From: Clostridiaceae bacterium
GTDB lineage: Bacteria > Bacillota > Clostridia > UMGS1883 > JAAYMJ01
Length of the DNA: 12,871 nucleotides
Direction of reading: 5' to 3'
Assembly (NCBI GenBank): GCA_012521455.1
Contig: JAAYMJ010000058.1
Span: 1 to 12,871, forward strand
Part shown: positions 1-6,255 of the stretch, piece after piece
Position numbering within the stretch: the stretch's first letter is position 1
Layout of the letters: every line of letters begins with the position of its first letter
Position numbers and translations under genes: made by a program
The notes under the pieces: model-generated
Seen by the model: only the letters and a program-made list of their open reading frames with translations
Told to the model about the DNA's origin: nothing
Database searches by the model: none

Positions 1-19
1 TATAAAAGGGGCAAAAGGA

Positions 20-304
20 TTATGTAAAATGAATTTTTAAAGATATTCTTTCTCCAATAACTAAAGCTAAATAAAATGAGCCTATCACCGCAAAAGGCGC
101 GCCCCAAAAAAGATAAGCCGATAAAGCTACTAACGCGGAAATAAACGAATTAATTATAAAATTATCGCCCGGGTTATCCGCAAGCATTACAGTGGAAATT
201 CCCGCAAAGAAGGACATTATTGAAACGGGTATAATTAAAGCCCCCCAAAAAACATAAAAAACAATGGTCAATATTTTAAATATATCGCGCTTTGTGTTTT
301 CCAC
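20..304 (-). CDS. Small integral membrane protein, function unknown (94 aa)
   Basis: I do not recognise the family. The start is GTG at 302-304, chosen because a strong purine-rich ribosome binding site (GGGGAGGGGA, complement of 311-320) lies 6 bases upstream and there is no better ATG. The protein is very hydrophobic, with three or so membrane spans at about residues 11-33, 49-66 and 67-84, a short hydrophilic loop near 42-48 (ADNPGDN) and a basic C-terminus. The two halves share a motif: Y17-x-F-W-G-A22 and Y64-x-F-W-G-A69, each inside a hydrophobic segment, which hints at an internal duplication. It is divergent from the secreted hydrolase gene and has a likely promoter at 334-362. Only 19 bases remain downstream, so operon partners to the left cannot be judged. 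It is confidently a real gene on ribosome binding site and composition; its function is unknown. Confidence 0.75.
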   Translation of the reverse strand: MENTKRDIFKILTIVFYVFWGALIIPVSIMSFFAGISTVMLADNPGDNFIINSFISALVALSAYLFWGAPFAVIGSFYLALVIGERISLKIHFT

Positions 305-333
305 TAATAATCCCCTCCCCTATGGTTTTTTAA

Positions 334-362
334 ATTTTACCATATTACTATAAAAATTGCCA
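334..362 (-). promoter_or_regulatory. Probable sigma-A promoter for the 94-aa membrane protein
   Basis: On the minus strand an extended -10 (TGG then TAAAAT, 334-339) lies 17 bases after a weak -35 (TGGCAA, 357-362). The stretch AATATGGTAAAATT around the -10 recurs exactly upstream of the 34-aa peptide gene near 3477. The -10 is convincing; the -35 matches only three of six consensus bases. Confidence 0.5.
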
Positions 363-428
363 TACTGATTTATATTCCTAAATCAAAAAATTTATTTTTC
401 TTTGTCAAATATGTTTTTTGGCGCAAGA

Positions 429-453
429 TAAAGCAAAAAACCTAAAGCAAAAA
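429..453. repeat. Short direct repeat TAAAGCAAAAA, two copies
   Basis: TAAAGCAAAAA occurs at 429-439 and again at 443-453, a 14-base period, in the AT-rich 255-base divergent intergenic region (305-559). It could be a regulator site upstream of the glycoside hydrolase gene, or simply low-complexity AT-rich sequence. Apart from this and the two promoters I see nothing else in that intergenic stretch. Confidence 0.3.
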
Positions 454-505
454 TGGTTTTGGGCATATTTTAGCATAAAAAATTTTTGTTTCTTATTTTT
501 TATAG

Positions 506-534
506 TGGAATTTTTACTTTTTTTGTTATACAAT
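506..534 (+). promoter_or_regulatory. Weak candidate promoter for the GH43 gene
   Basis: A -10-like TACAAT (529-534, overlapping TATACA at 527-532) lies 25 bases upstream of the start codon. The best -35 at 17-base spacing is the poor TGGAAT (506-511). A good -10 with a weak -35 would fit a gene needing an activator, but this is inference. Confidence 0.35.
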
Positions 535-559
535 ACTCTCAAATAAGGAGGGAAATAAA

Positions 560-3181
560 ATGTATCGGAAAATGTTGAGTTTGCTTTTTGCTTTTTGCCT
601 CTTTTTTAATCCGGCTATATCCGTAAAAGCCGGCTCCCTAAAGGGGCCAGTATTGGTTTACTCCTTTGACGAAGCCCTAATCGGGAATCAGGCTGTGGAT
701 TCCGCAGGGGGCAACAACGCAACCCTTTACGGGAACGCCACATACATAACAGACCCCCAAAAGGGTCAGGTTTTAAGGCTTGACGGCTCATATGGCACAT
801 ACCTTGAGTTTCCCAGAGGGTTTTTTGATAATTTAAACACCTTTACAATTTCCATGGACGTTTTATCCTACATGACGGAAAACTACTACTTCACCTTCAC
901 CGTTGGCGTTGACAACATAAAATACTTCTTCTTAAACGTGGCGCCCACAGGCCTTAAAGGGGCTATTACCATAAACAGTAACCCTGCAGAACAAAAGGCG
1001 GAAAACCACCAGTTGGGGCCGCAAAACGGGCAGTGGATGAAAATTATCTGCGTTGTGGAGCCCAACCGTATTGCCATATACAAAAACGGGGAAAAGATTG
1101 TTGAAAACAAAAACGTCACCGTTAAAATTTCGGATTTAGGGCAAAATCTTATATCTTACTTGGGAAAATCCTTCTACAGCGGGGATAAATACTTTAACGG
1201 CTGCTTCGACAATGTAAAAATCTATGACAGGGTTTTGACGGAAGAAGAAATTTTAGGCGTATATGACATGACCGACGAAGAAATAGCCGAAGCGGACTAC
1301 AACAATTTATTCCTAAGCTATAACCTGGGGGCGCTTACCCATGATTTGGATTTAAAGACAAAGGGTAAATACACAAGCGATATTTCATGGGAAATCAGCG
1401 ACACAAGCGTTATAACTGAGGACGGCAAAGTAAGGCGGGGAAAGGAAAACAAAAAAGTAACTGTCACAGCCACCATAACCAAAGGGGATTATCAAAAGGT
1501 TAAAACCTTTGACATAACGGTTTTTGCGGAAGAAGAAATGGCGGCGTACTTGTTTGTTTACTTTACCGGAAACGCCGCTGAGCAAGAACGGATTTACTAC
1601 GGCGTGAGCAAGGACGGGTACAATTTTAAAGCCCTAAACGGGGGCGAGCCTGTTTTAATCTCAACCGTCGGCACAGGCTGTGTGAGGGACCCCTTTATTT
1701 TAAAAGGCCAGGACGGGTATTACTATATCCTTGCCACCGACATGAGGTCATCCCTTGGCTGGGCAAGCAACCATGCCATTGTTATATTTAAAACCGCCGA
1801 CTTAATCCATATTGAAGAAACAATCCATATTGACTATAAAAACTTTGAGTCCACTAAAAACTGTAACCGCGCGTGGGCGCCCCAGGCTATATGGTGCCCT
1901 GAAAAGGAAGCATATATGGTGTATCTGGCAATCCAAAACGAGGGGGACCCGCGGGGCACCGTTATGTGGCGGCACTACACAAAGGATTTTAAAACCTATA
2001 CCGAGCCTGAGTTTATGCTGGCCCCGCCCGACGGCATCGGGGGCGCCATTGACGGGGACATTATTTATGACCCTGTAAATGACCGCTACATAATGTATTA
2101 TGACGGAAAGCGGATTGCAGTGTCCGATAAAATCAGCGGCGAGTTTTCAGCCATTGACCCCAACACCGGAAGGGAATACGAAAGAATACCCTTTAAGACA
2201 TCAAGCGGGGTTGATATGGACGTGGAAGGGTCAAATATCTATAACATAATCGGCACAAATAAATACATCATCGCCGCGGACGGAACGCCTTTTAACGGCG
2301 GGAAATACGCCTTGGTGGAAACCACGGACTTTATAAACTACCGCCAGCTAAACGACAATGAGTATTCCTTTAACTTCACCCCGCGGCACGGGTATGTAAT
2401 CCAGATTTCCCAAAGGGAACTTGACAACTTATTGGCCCAATACGGCGATGTGTTCAGCACCCACTATTCCACAGCGGATTTTTCATACATGAATATAGGG
2501 CCGTACTACGGAAAAGTTACCTTTTCCTTTGACGCGCAAACTAAGGAACTCACCGACGGGATTTTTGCCTTTACCGCAAGCACAACAAACCCCGATAACT
2601 ACAATTCTTATAACATTGTGGTAAGGTTCCAGCCAAACGGCACAATGGACGCAAGAAACGGGGCAAGCTTTAGCTACACAAACCCTGTATACTACGAAGT
2701 AAACAAGTTTTATCACATAGACATTGAAGTGAATATAAACACAAAACAATACAGTGTGTATGTAACCCCTCCATCGGGCGGGAAAATCCTTCTTGCTGAC
2801 AAATTCGCCTTCCGCTCGGACGCGCCGGTTGCAAACGATATCGGCAAGTTCACAATCCGGGCAGGCCATGGATACAGGGCAGGGATATTCTTTGCTAAAA
2901 ACTTTGAGGTGAAAAAAGAAATTTCAGCAAGGGTTGAAAACGCAAAATATGAGGACGGGAAACTCACCTTTGACGTTTTGGCGGATGAAGATGAGGAAGT
3001 AATCATTTACGCCGCGGGAATTAGCGGGAAAAAACTTGAGTATTTAAAGGCAAGCGGGGCAAAGGTTTATAAAGGCGCGCCTTCTTCCTTTAGCTTTGAT
3101 ATGGGAGAATATGAAAAGGTTAAGATATTTATCTGGTACAAAAATACTCTCTTCCCCGCAGCTTTGCCTTATGAAATATAA
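560..3181 (+). CDS. Secreted multidomain GH43-type glycoside hydrolase (873 aa)
   Basis: Extracellular enzyme likely acting on arabinose- or xylose-containing polysaccharide. The ATG has a strong site (AAGGAGGG, 545-552) 7 bases upstream. Residues 1-24 form a signal peptide (MYRK, hydrophobic core, probable cleavage after VKA). Inferred domains: LamG/concanavalin-like about 28-230; bacterial Ig-like (atrophied Big_2 type) about 242-328; GH43-like five-bladed propeller about 330-650; a jelly-roll-like, possibly carbohydrate-binding domain about 655-800; a small beta domain about 805-873. The GH43 call rests on VRDPF with Asp377 (candidate base), RAWAPQ around Trp439, AIDGD with Asp498 (candidate pKa modulator), VEGSN with Glu556 (candidate acid) and PRHG at 608-611. 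Spacings of 121 and 58 residues fit a GH43 triad. I see no sortase motif, S-layer repeat or dockerin. No transporter or regulator adjoins it, so it appears monocistronic. Exact substrate is unknown. Confidence 0.85.
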   Translation: MYRKMLSLLFAFCLFFNPAISVKAGSLKGPVLVYSFDEALIGNQAVDSAGGNNATLYGNATYITDPQKGQVLRLDGSYGTYLEFPRGFFDNLNTFTISMDVLSYMTENYYFTFTVGVDNIKYFFLNVAPTGLKGAITINSNPAEQKAENHQLGPQNGQWMKIICVVEPNRIAIYKNGEKIVENKNVTVKISDLGQNLISYLGKSFYSGDKYFNGCFDNVKIYDRVLTEEEILGVYDMTDEEIAEADYNNLFLSYNLGALTHDLDLKTKGKYTSDISWEISDTSVITEDGKVRRGKENKKVTVTATITKGDYQKVKTFDITVFAEEEMAAYLFVYFTGNAAEQERIYYGVSKDGYNFKALNGGEPVLISTVGTGCVRDPFILKGQDGYYYILATDMRSSLGWASNHAIVIFKTADLIHIEETIHIDYKNFESTKNCNRAWAPQAIWCPEKEAYMVYLAIQNEGDPRGTVMWRHYTKDFKTYTEPEFMLAPPDGIGGAIDGDIIYDPVNDRYIMYYDGKRIAVSDKISGEFSAIDPNTGREYERIPFKTSSGVDMDVEGSNIYNIIGTNKYIIAADGTPFNGGKYALVETTDFINYRQLNDNEYSFNFTPRHGYVIQISQRELDNLLAQYGDVFSTHYSTADFSYMNIGPYYGKVTFSFDAQTKELTDGIFAFTASTTNPDNYNSYNIVVRFQPNGTMDARNGASFSYTNPVYYEVNKFYHIDIEVNINTKQYSVYVTPPSGGKILLADKFAFRSDAPVANDIGKFTIRAGHGYRAGIFFAKNFEVKKEISARVENAKYEDGKLTFDVLADEDEEVIIYAAGISGKKLEYLKASGAKVYKGAPSSFSFDMGEYEKVKIFIWYKNTLFPAALPYEI

Positions 3182-3186
3182 AAACA

Positions 3187-3212
3187 GGCGGCACTTCCTA
3201 TGCCGCCCGTTT
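3187..3212 (+). terminator. First hairpin after the GH43 gene
   Basis: GGCGGCA (3187-3193), a 7-base loop, then TGCCGCC (3201-3207) and CGTTT. The stem is a strong 7 bp, mostly G-C, but the T tract is poor, so alone it would be a weak terminator or a transcript-end stabiliser. It begins 5 bases after the stop codon and is backed up by a second hairpin. Confidence 0.5.
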
Positions 3213-3215
3213 AGC

Positions 3216-3247
3216 AAAAAAGAGCCGCGTTTTGCGGCTCTTTTTTT
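3216..3247. terminator. Strong bidirectional Rho-independent terminator
   Basis: Six A, GAGCCGC (3222-3228), loop GTTTT, GCGGCTC (3234-3240), then seven T. The A run before the stem gives a T run on the other strand too, so it can stop the GH43 transcript from the left and the 34-aa peptide transcript from the right. Confidence 0.9.
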
Positions 3248-3336
3248 ATCATTTATGTCAGACTTGATACTCTAAACAACAGCTTCTTAACCATAAAAGC
3301 GGGCCTTTTTGGGCACATTGCGAAAAGCTTTGAAAG

Positions 3337-3441
3337 TTATGATATTTCTTCCCTTGTTTTTAAAACCGCTCTAATTAACGCGGCGGCTATGCCAAAAAGC
3401 GCCAATGCGGAAACTATTGCAATTGTTATTTTTTTAAACAT
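3337..3441 (-). CDS. Single-pass membrane micropeptide, function unknown (34 aa)
   Basis: The start is the ATG at 3439-3441, chosen over a longer in-frame option reaching 3549 because AAAGGAAAG sits 6 bases upstream and a promoter lies just before it; the longer version would begin inside the tRNA terminator. The peptide has a basic MFKK start, one hydrophobic helix at about residues 5-24 rich in Ala, Ile and Leu, and a charged tail (RAVLKTREEIS). There is no obvious cleavage site. It follows the tRNA cluster but the terminator at 3526-3554 separates them, so it is probably transcribed alone, ending at the bidirectional terminator at 3216-3247. It could be a regulatory membrane peptide or the toxin of a type I pair, but no antisense RNA is evident. 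I do not recognise a family. Confidence 0.55.
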   Translation of the reverse strand: MFKKITIAIVSALALFGIAAALIRAVLKTREEIS

Positions 3442-3476
3442 AACAATCTTTCCTTTCTTTCGATTCCTTATTACTA

Positions 3477-3506
3477 ATTTTACCATATTTCCCGGCAAAA
3501 AGTAAA
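3477..3506 (-). promoter_or_regulatory. Probable promoter for the 34-aa peptide
   Basis: Minus strand: -35 TTTACT (3501-3506), 18-base spacer, extended -10 TGG then TAAAAT (3477-3482), about 35 bases before the start codon. It lies downstream of the tRNA terminator, which supports independent transcription. The -10 neighbourhood AATATGGTAAAATT matches the one before the 94-aa gene. Confidence 0.5.
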
Positions 3507-3525
3507 GAACTACTTTTTTGGCAAC

Positions 3526-3554
3526 AAAAAAAGCCTTGATAAAAATCAAGGCTT
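3526..3554 (-). terminator. Rho-independent terminator of the tRNA cluster
   Basis: On the minus strand GCCTTGAT (3552-3545), loop TTTT, ATCAAGGC (3540-3533), then seven T (3532-3526). Two further A-T pairs would extend the stem so that its first base is the final A of the tRNA-Tyr CCA end at 3554. There is no spacer between tRNA and terminator. Confidence 0.9.
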
Positions 3555-3639
3555 GGTGGGAGAGGATGGATTCGAACCATCGAAGCTATCAAGCAACAGA
3601 TTTACAGTCTGCCCCCTTTGGCCACTCGGGAACTCTCCC
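3554..3639 (-). tRNA. tRNA-Tyr (GTA)
   Basis: An 86-base class II tRNA with a long variable arm. The acceptor GGGAGAG (3639-3633) pairs with CTCTCCC (3564-3558), followed by discriminator A and an encoded CCA (3556-3554). The anticodon GTA is at 3605-3603 in the loop of a stem reading GCAGACTGTAAATCTGT. The T arm contains GGTTCGAATCC. It is 9 bases after tRNA-Thr and shares its transcript. Confidence 0.97.
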
Positions 3640-3648
3640 ATATGTAGT

Positions 3649-3724
3649 TGGAGCTGGTGATGGGACTCGAACCCGCAACCTGCTGATTACAAATCAGCTG
3701 CTCTACCGATTGAGCTACACCAGC
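3649..3724 (-). tRNA. tRNA-Thr (TGT)
   Basis: A 76-base tRNA with acceptor GCTGGTG (3724-3718) paired to CACCAGC (3659-3653), discriminator T and an encoded CCA (3651-3649). The anticodon loop TTTGTAA gives anticodon TGT (3691-3689), and the T arm has GGTTCGAGTCC. It is preceded by its own near-consensus promoter. Confidence 0.97.
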
Positions 3725-3739
3725 GAATGAGCGTTACTA

Positions 3740-3768
3740 ATCTTAACACATCTTTTTTCATTTGTCAA
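3740..3768 (-). promoter_or_regulatory. Sigma-A promoter for tRNA-Thr and tRNA-Tyr
   Basis: Minus strand: consensus -35 TTGACA (3768-3763), exactly 17 bases, then -10 TAAGAT (3745-3740) with an extended TG one base before it. It lies between tRNA-Pro and tRNA-Thr, so the latter two genes can be transcribed apart from tRNA-Pro. Confidence 0.8.
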
Positions 3769-3786
3769 TAACTTTTTTAAATTTAG

Positions 3787-3863
3787 TGGTCGGGGTTGAG
3801 GGACTTGAACCCCCGGCCCCATGGTCCCAAACCATGTGCGCTACCAAACTGCGCTAAACCCCG
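3787..3863 (-). tRNA. tRNA-Pro (TGG)
   Basis: A 77-base tRNA with acceptor CGGGGTT (3863-3857) paired to AACCCCG (3797-3791), discriminator A and an encoded CCA (3789-3787). The anticodon loop TTTGGGA gives TGG (3829-3827), and the T arm has GGTTCAAGTCC. It is the first gene of the tRNA cluster, 62 bases before tRNA-Thr, with no terminator between them. Confidence 0.97.
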
Positions 3864-3875
3864 CTGACTTTTAGT

Positions 3876-3904
3876 ATTATACAACAGGTCCTTATTTTTT
3901 GCAA
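3876..3904 (-). promoter_or_regulatory. Strong sigma-A promoter for tRNA-Pro
   Basis: Minus strand: -35 TTGCAA (3904-3899), 17-base spacer, perfect -10 TATAAT (3881-3876), 12 bases before the mature 5' end of tRNA-Pro. This is a typical stable-RNA promoter, likely to drive the whole three-tRNA transcript. Confidence 0.85.
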
Positions 3905-4001
3905 GTGTTTTTTTTAAAAATTTTTATCCTTTTTTATTTGTCAAATTAAGAATTAATTTTCCGTTTTAAATCCGCTAAAATCCTGCAATTTTTTTATTTT
4001 T

Positions 4002-4033
4002 ATCATATTAAAAAGAGTATTTTAGTATATATA
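4002..4033 (+). promoter_or_regulatory. Possible promoter of the 277-aa gene
   Basis: TATATA (4026-4033) lies about 28 bases before the start codon and ATCATATT (4002-4009) lies upstream. No sigma-A -35 is visible at 17 bases. ATCATATT resembles a sporulation sigma-E -35, but the -10 matches that consensus only partly, so the sigma factor is undecided. Confidence 0.25.
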
Positions 4034-4060
4034 GTAAAAAGAAAAGAATAAGGTGGTCCT

Positions 4061-4894
4061 ATGTTCTCGATTATATATGAGCTTGAGGATAGGGAAAAAA
4101 GTTTCTTCCACACCGCAAGATTATTATACGCAAGTTTGGTGAAAAATAAAATAGTTTTTGAGGATATAAATTTTTACAATAATACCATAAGATTAGTACA
4201 TCTTCCCTTTTGCGGCGCAGATTTGAATTTTTTGTCTTCAAAACACCCCTTTTTCTTTAAGCGTTTTTTAAAGAATTTAAAAAAGATTACAAAGTCTTAT
4301 CCCGTTTATTTAGCAGGCCCTTTGCAAAAATCAGCTCTGTCTTCATATCTTGACGTTATCTTGGTTGATTTTCCCCAAATATACAGGCATTTTATTAAAA
4401 AATGCGTGAAAAAGGCCTGCCAGATGTTTTATCTTGAAAGCACCAATGAGGAAGCTTTGATTTTGTCAGATAACGCTTTTTACTACATTGATGAGCTAAA
4501 GGACATAATCAGGCATTTTACTGTGTTAGGAAGCCTTCCTGAAGAAGAAATTGAGCACTATTATGAGGAATTCGGGATTACGGTAAAATGCACGAAGGCA
4601 AACACATTTAACTCCAAAATCTGTATCGCCGATGGCAAGATCCCTAACTTTTACACCTATCTGGTCTTTGACGTGCAGAATAAGCTTCCTTACTTACACA
4701 ATATAATAAAAACGGACCATCTCCACTTTAATGTGCCACTACCCTTTAAGATTGTGGCAAAACATCTCCCTTCCCTCCCCTTGGGAAATGTAATATGCCT
4801 GATATATAGCGGCCTTTATGACACCTTAAGCTTTGGGGAATTTATAGATAAATTCGGGATTGAGCTTACCGGCGTGATACGGCCAAAATATTAA
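4061..4894 (+). CDS. Unrecognised cytoplasmic protein (277 aa)
   Basis: I cannot assign a family. The ATG has a ribosome binding site AAGGTGG (4050-4056) 4 bases upstream. The protein has no signal peptide and no clear membrane span. The N-terminal half is rich in Phe, Lys and Tyr and contains predicted helices with charged faces. The middle includes the segment ILSDNAFYYIDELKD near residues 145-159, followed by an acidic helix (PEEEIEHYYEEFGI) near 170-183. This beta-helix alternation and the later LGNVICLIYSG could be Rossmann-like, but that is a loose impression only. Cysteines are scattered with no metal-binding pattern. It is a single gene between the divergent tRNA cluster and a convergent CNNM gene, sharing the terminator at 4894-4923. 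I considered a sporulation YtxC-type protein because of its size, but the sequence does not show that family's pattern as I know it. Confidence 0.75.
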   Translation: MFSIIYELEDREKSFFHTARLLYASLVKNKIVFEDINFYNNTIRLVHLPFCGADLNFLSSKHPFFFKRFLKNLKKITKSYPVYLAGPLQKSALSSYLDVILVDFPQIYRHFIKKCVKKACQMFYLESTNEEALILSDNAFYYIDELKDIIRHFTVLGSLPEEEIEHYYEEFGITVKCTKANTFNSKICIADGKIPNFYTYLVFDVQNKLPYLHNIIKTDHLHFNVPLPFKIVAKHLPSLPLGNVICLIYSGLYDTLSFGEFIDKFGIELTGVIRPKY

Positions 4895-4923
4895 AAAGCT
4901 TTAGGCTTTTGCCTAAAGCTTTT
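4894..4923. terminator. Bidirectional terminator between convergent genes
   Basis: AAAAGCTTTAGGC (4894-4906), TTTT loop, GCCTAAAGCTTTT (4911-4923): a perfect 13-bp inverted repeat with A and T ends, usable on both strands. It overlaps the last base of the 277-aa gene's stop codon and the stop codon of the CNNM gene (4922-4924), so the two genes end with almost no intergenic DNA. Confidence 0.9.
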
Positions 4924-6211
4924 ATGATTTATATACCTTAACTTTCGTCACGCGTTTGTCGCACACGTCTTCAATTTTAAAGGTGAGGTTTTCATATTCC
5001 ACAACGGGCTTTTCCCCTTCTTCCGGGATCCTTCCTAATAAGCCTAGCAAAAACCCGTTTAAGGTTTCGTAGTCTTCCACGGGAAGGTCTACATCCAAAT
5101 ATTCGCATACCAAATCCAGCTGGGCAAGCCCGTCAATAATAAAGGTGTTATCGTCAATCTTTGTAAAGTCGGGCTCTTCCTCGTCGTACTCGTCCTGGAT
5201 GTTGCCAACGATTTCTTCCAACAGGTCCTCGCTTGTGATAATACCCGCGGTCCCGCCGTATTCATCTATAATTATCACCATGTGGGTTTTGGTCTTTTTC
5301 ATTTCGGAGAAAAGCTCGTCAACCTTCTTTGACGCGGGGATAAAAACGGGCTTTCGCAAAATATTTTTCAAGGAAAAGTTTCCGACCCCGTTTTGGATAA
5401 ACCTTAATATATCTTTGGCGTTTATAATCCCCACAATGTTGTCTATGGTTTCCTCATACACCGGAACCCTTGTGTAGCCTTCCTCGCTTATTACCTTTAA
5501 AACTTCCTCAAGGCTGGAGTCAATCGGCACCGCCACGATATCGGTCCTGTGGGTCATAATATCTCCGGCGACTTTATTGTCAAACTCAAAGATATTGTTT
5601 ATCATTTCCCGCTCTTCTTCGCGGATTGTGCCCTTTTCTTCCCCCACGTCCACCATCATGCGGATTTCCTCTTCCGTCACTTCTTCGTCCTCGTCTTCCG
5701 GGTTAATCCCCAAAAGCCTTAAAAAAAAGTTAGTGGAAAGGGTCAAAAGCTTTACAAAGGGGGATGTGATTTTTGAAAGGAATAAAATCGGGTAAATGGC
5801 AATAGCGGAAATCGCTTCGGATTTTTTCATCCCTATCCGCTTTGGCACAAGCTCGCCCAACACAAGGGTGAAGTAGGATAAAATCACGGTAATTATAATC
5901 ATGGATATGGTTTTTATCACGTTTTGCGGGATTGGCAAATAATCTTTAACCCACTGTGTTAGCATTGCCGCGAAGGTTTCCGAAGCAAAAGCGGAAGCTA
6001 AAAACCCGGCCAAAGTTATGCCAATCTGAATTGTTGACAAAAACTTCGTGGGCTCGTCCAAAAGCCCCATAATCAGTTTTGCGCGCTTATCCCCTTCTTC
6101 CGCCTGATGGCGCACTTTATTGTCATTTAGCGATATAAACGCAATTTCACTTGCGGCAAAAAACGCATTTAAAAATATAAGTACAAGTAAGATAAGAATT
6201 TCGGATAACAT
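4922..6211 (-). CDS. CNNM/CBS-domain (HlyC/CorC family) membrane protein, probable Mg2+ exporter (429 aa)
   Basis: By family, these proteins export or help export magnesium and sometimes cobalt at the cytoplasmic membrane; the old name haemolysin C is misleading. Visible domains: an N-terminal CNNM region (about 1-170) with hydrophobic spans near 3-21, 58-75, 100-122 and 134-150, including the family segment ASEIAF (20-25) and LVPKRIG (121-127); an acidic linker (171-182); a CBS pair (about 215-335) with GYTRVPVY at 245-252 and DEYGGTAGI at 316-324; and a C-terminal CorC/HlyC-associated domain (about 345-425). I chose the ATG at 6211: GGAGGG sits 4 bases upstream of it, between it and the in-frame ATG at 6223, which has no site of its own. 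The gene follows gyrA on the same strand with no clear terminator between, so partial read-through from the gyrase operon is possible. The family is certain; the ion is inferred. Confidence 0.93.
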   Translation of the reverse strand: MLSEILILLVLIFLNAFFAASEIAFISLNDNKVRHQAEEGDKRAKLIMGLLDEPTKFLSTIQIGITLAGFLASAFASETFAAMLTQWVKDYLPIPQNVIKTISMIIITVILSYFTLVLGELVPKRIGMKKSEAISAIAIYPILFLSKITSPFVKLLTLSTNFFLRLLGINPEDEDEEVTEEEIRMMVDVGEEKGTIREEEREMINNIFEFDNKVAGDIMTHRTDIVAVPIDSSLEEVLKVISEEGYTRVPVYEETIDNIVGIINAKDILRFIQNGVGNFSLKNILRKPVFIPASKKVDELFSEMKKTKTHMVIIIDEYGGTAGIITSEDLLEEIVGNIQDEYDEEEPDFTKIDDNTFIIDGLAQLDLVCEYLDVDLPVEDYETLNGFLLGLLGRIPEEGEKPVVEYENLTFKIEDVCDKRVTKVKVYKS

Positions 6212-6255
6212 ACAGCCCTCCATATTATTTGTTAAGTCTTTTTACCAGCAAAAAC

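Noticed and set aside
3248..3336. Possible extra hairpin around GGGCCTTTTTGGGC
   Set aside because: The repeats are direct rather than inverted; only 3 bp can pair. I see no gene or site in this stretch.
3518..3730. 70-aa plus-strand open frame containing ERMDSNHRSYQ and DGTRTRN
   Set aside because: It is the antisense of tRNA-Tyr and tRNA-Thr; such peptides are frequent mis-annotations over tRNA genes.
4061..4894. Assignment of the 277-aa protein as sporulation protein YtxC
   Set aside because: Length fits, but I cannot find the C-terminal pattern I associate with that family, so I left it unassigned.
6224..6255. TTGCTG and TAATAT as a promoter for the CNNM gene
   Set aside because: The -10 would place the transcript start at or inside the ribosome binding site, leaving no usable leader.
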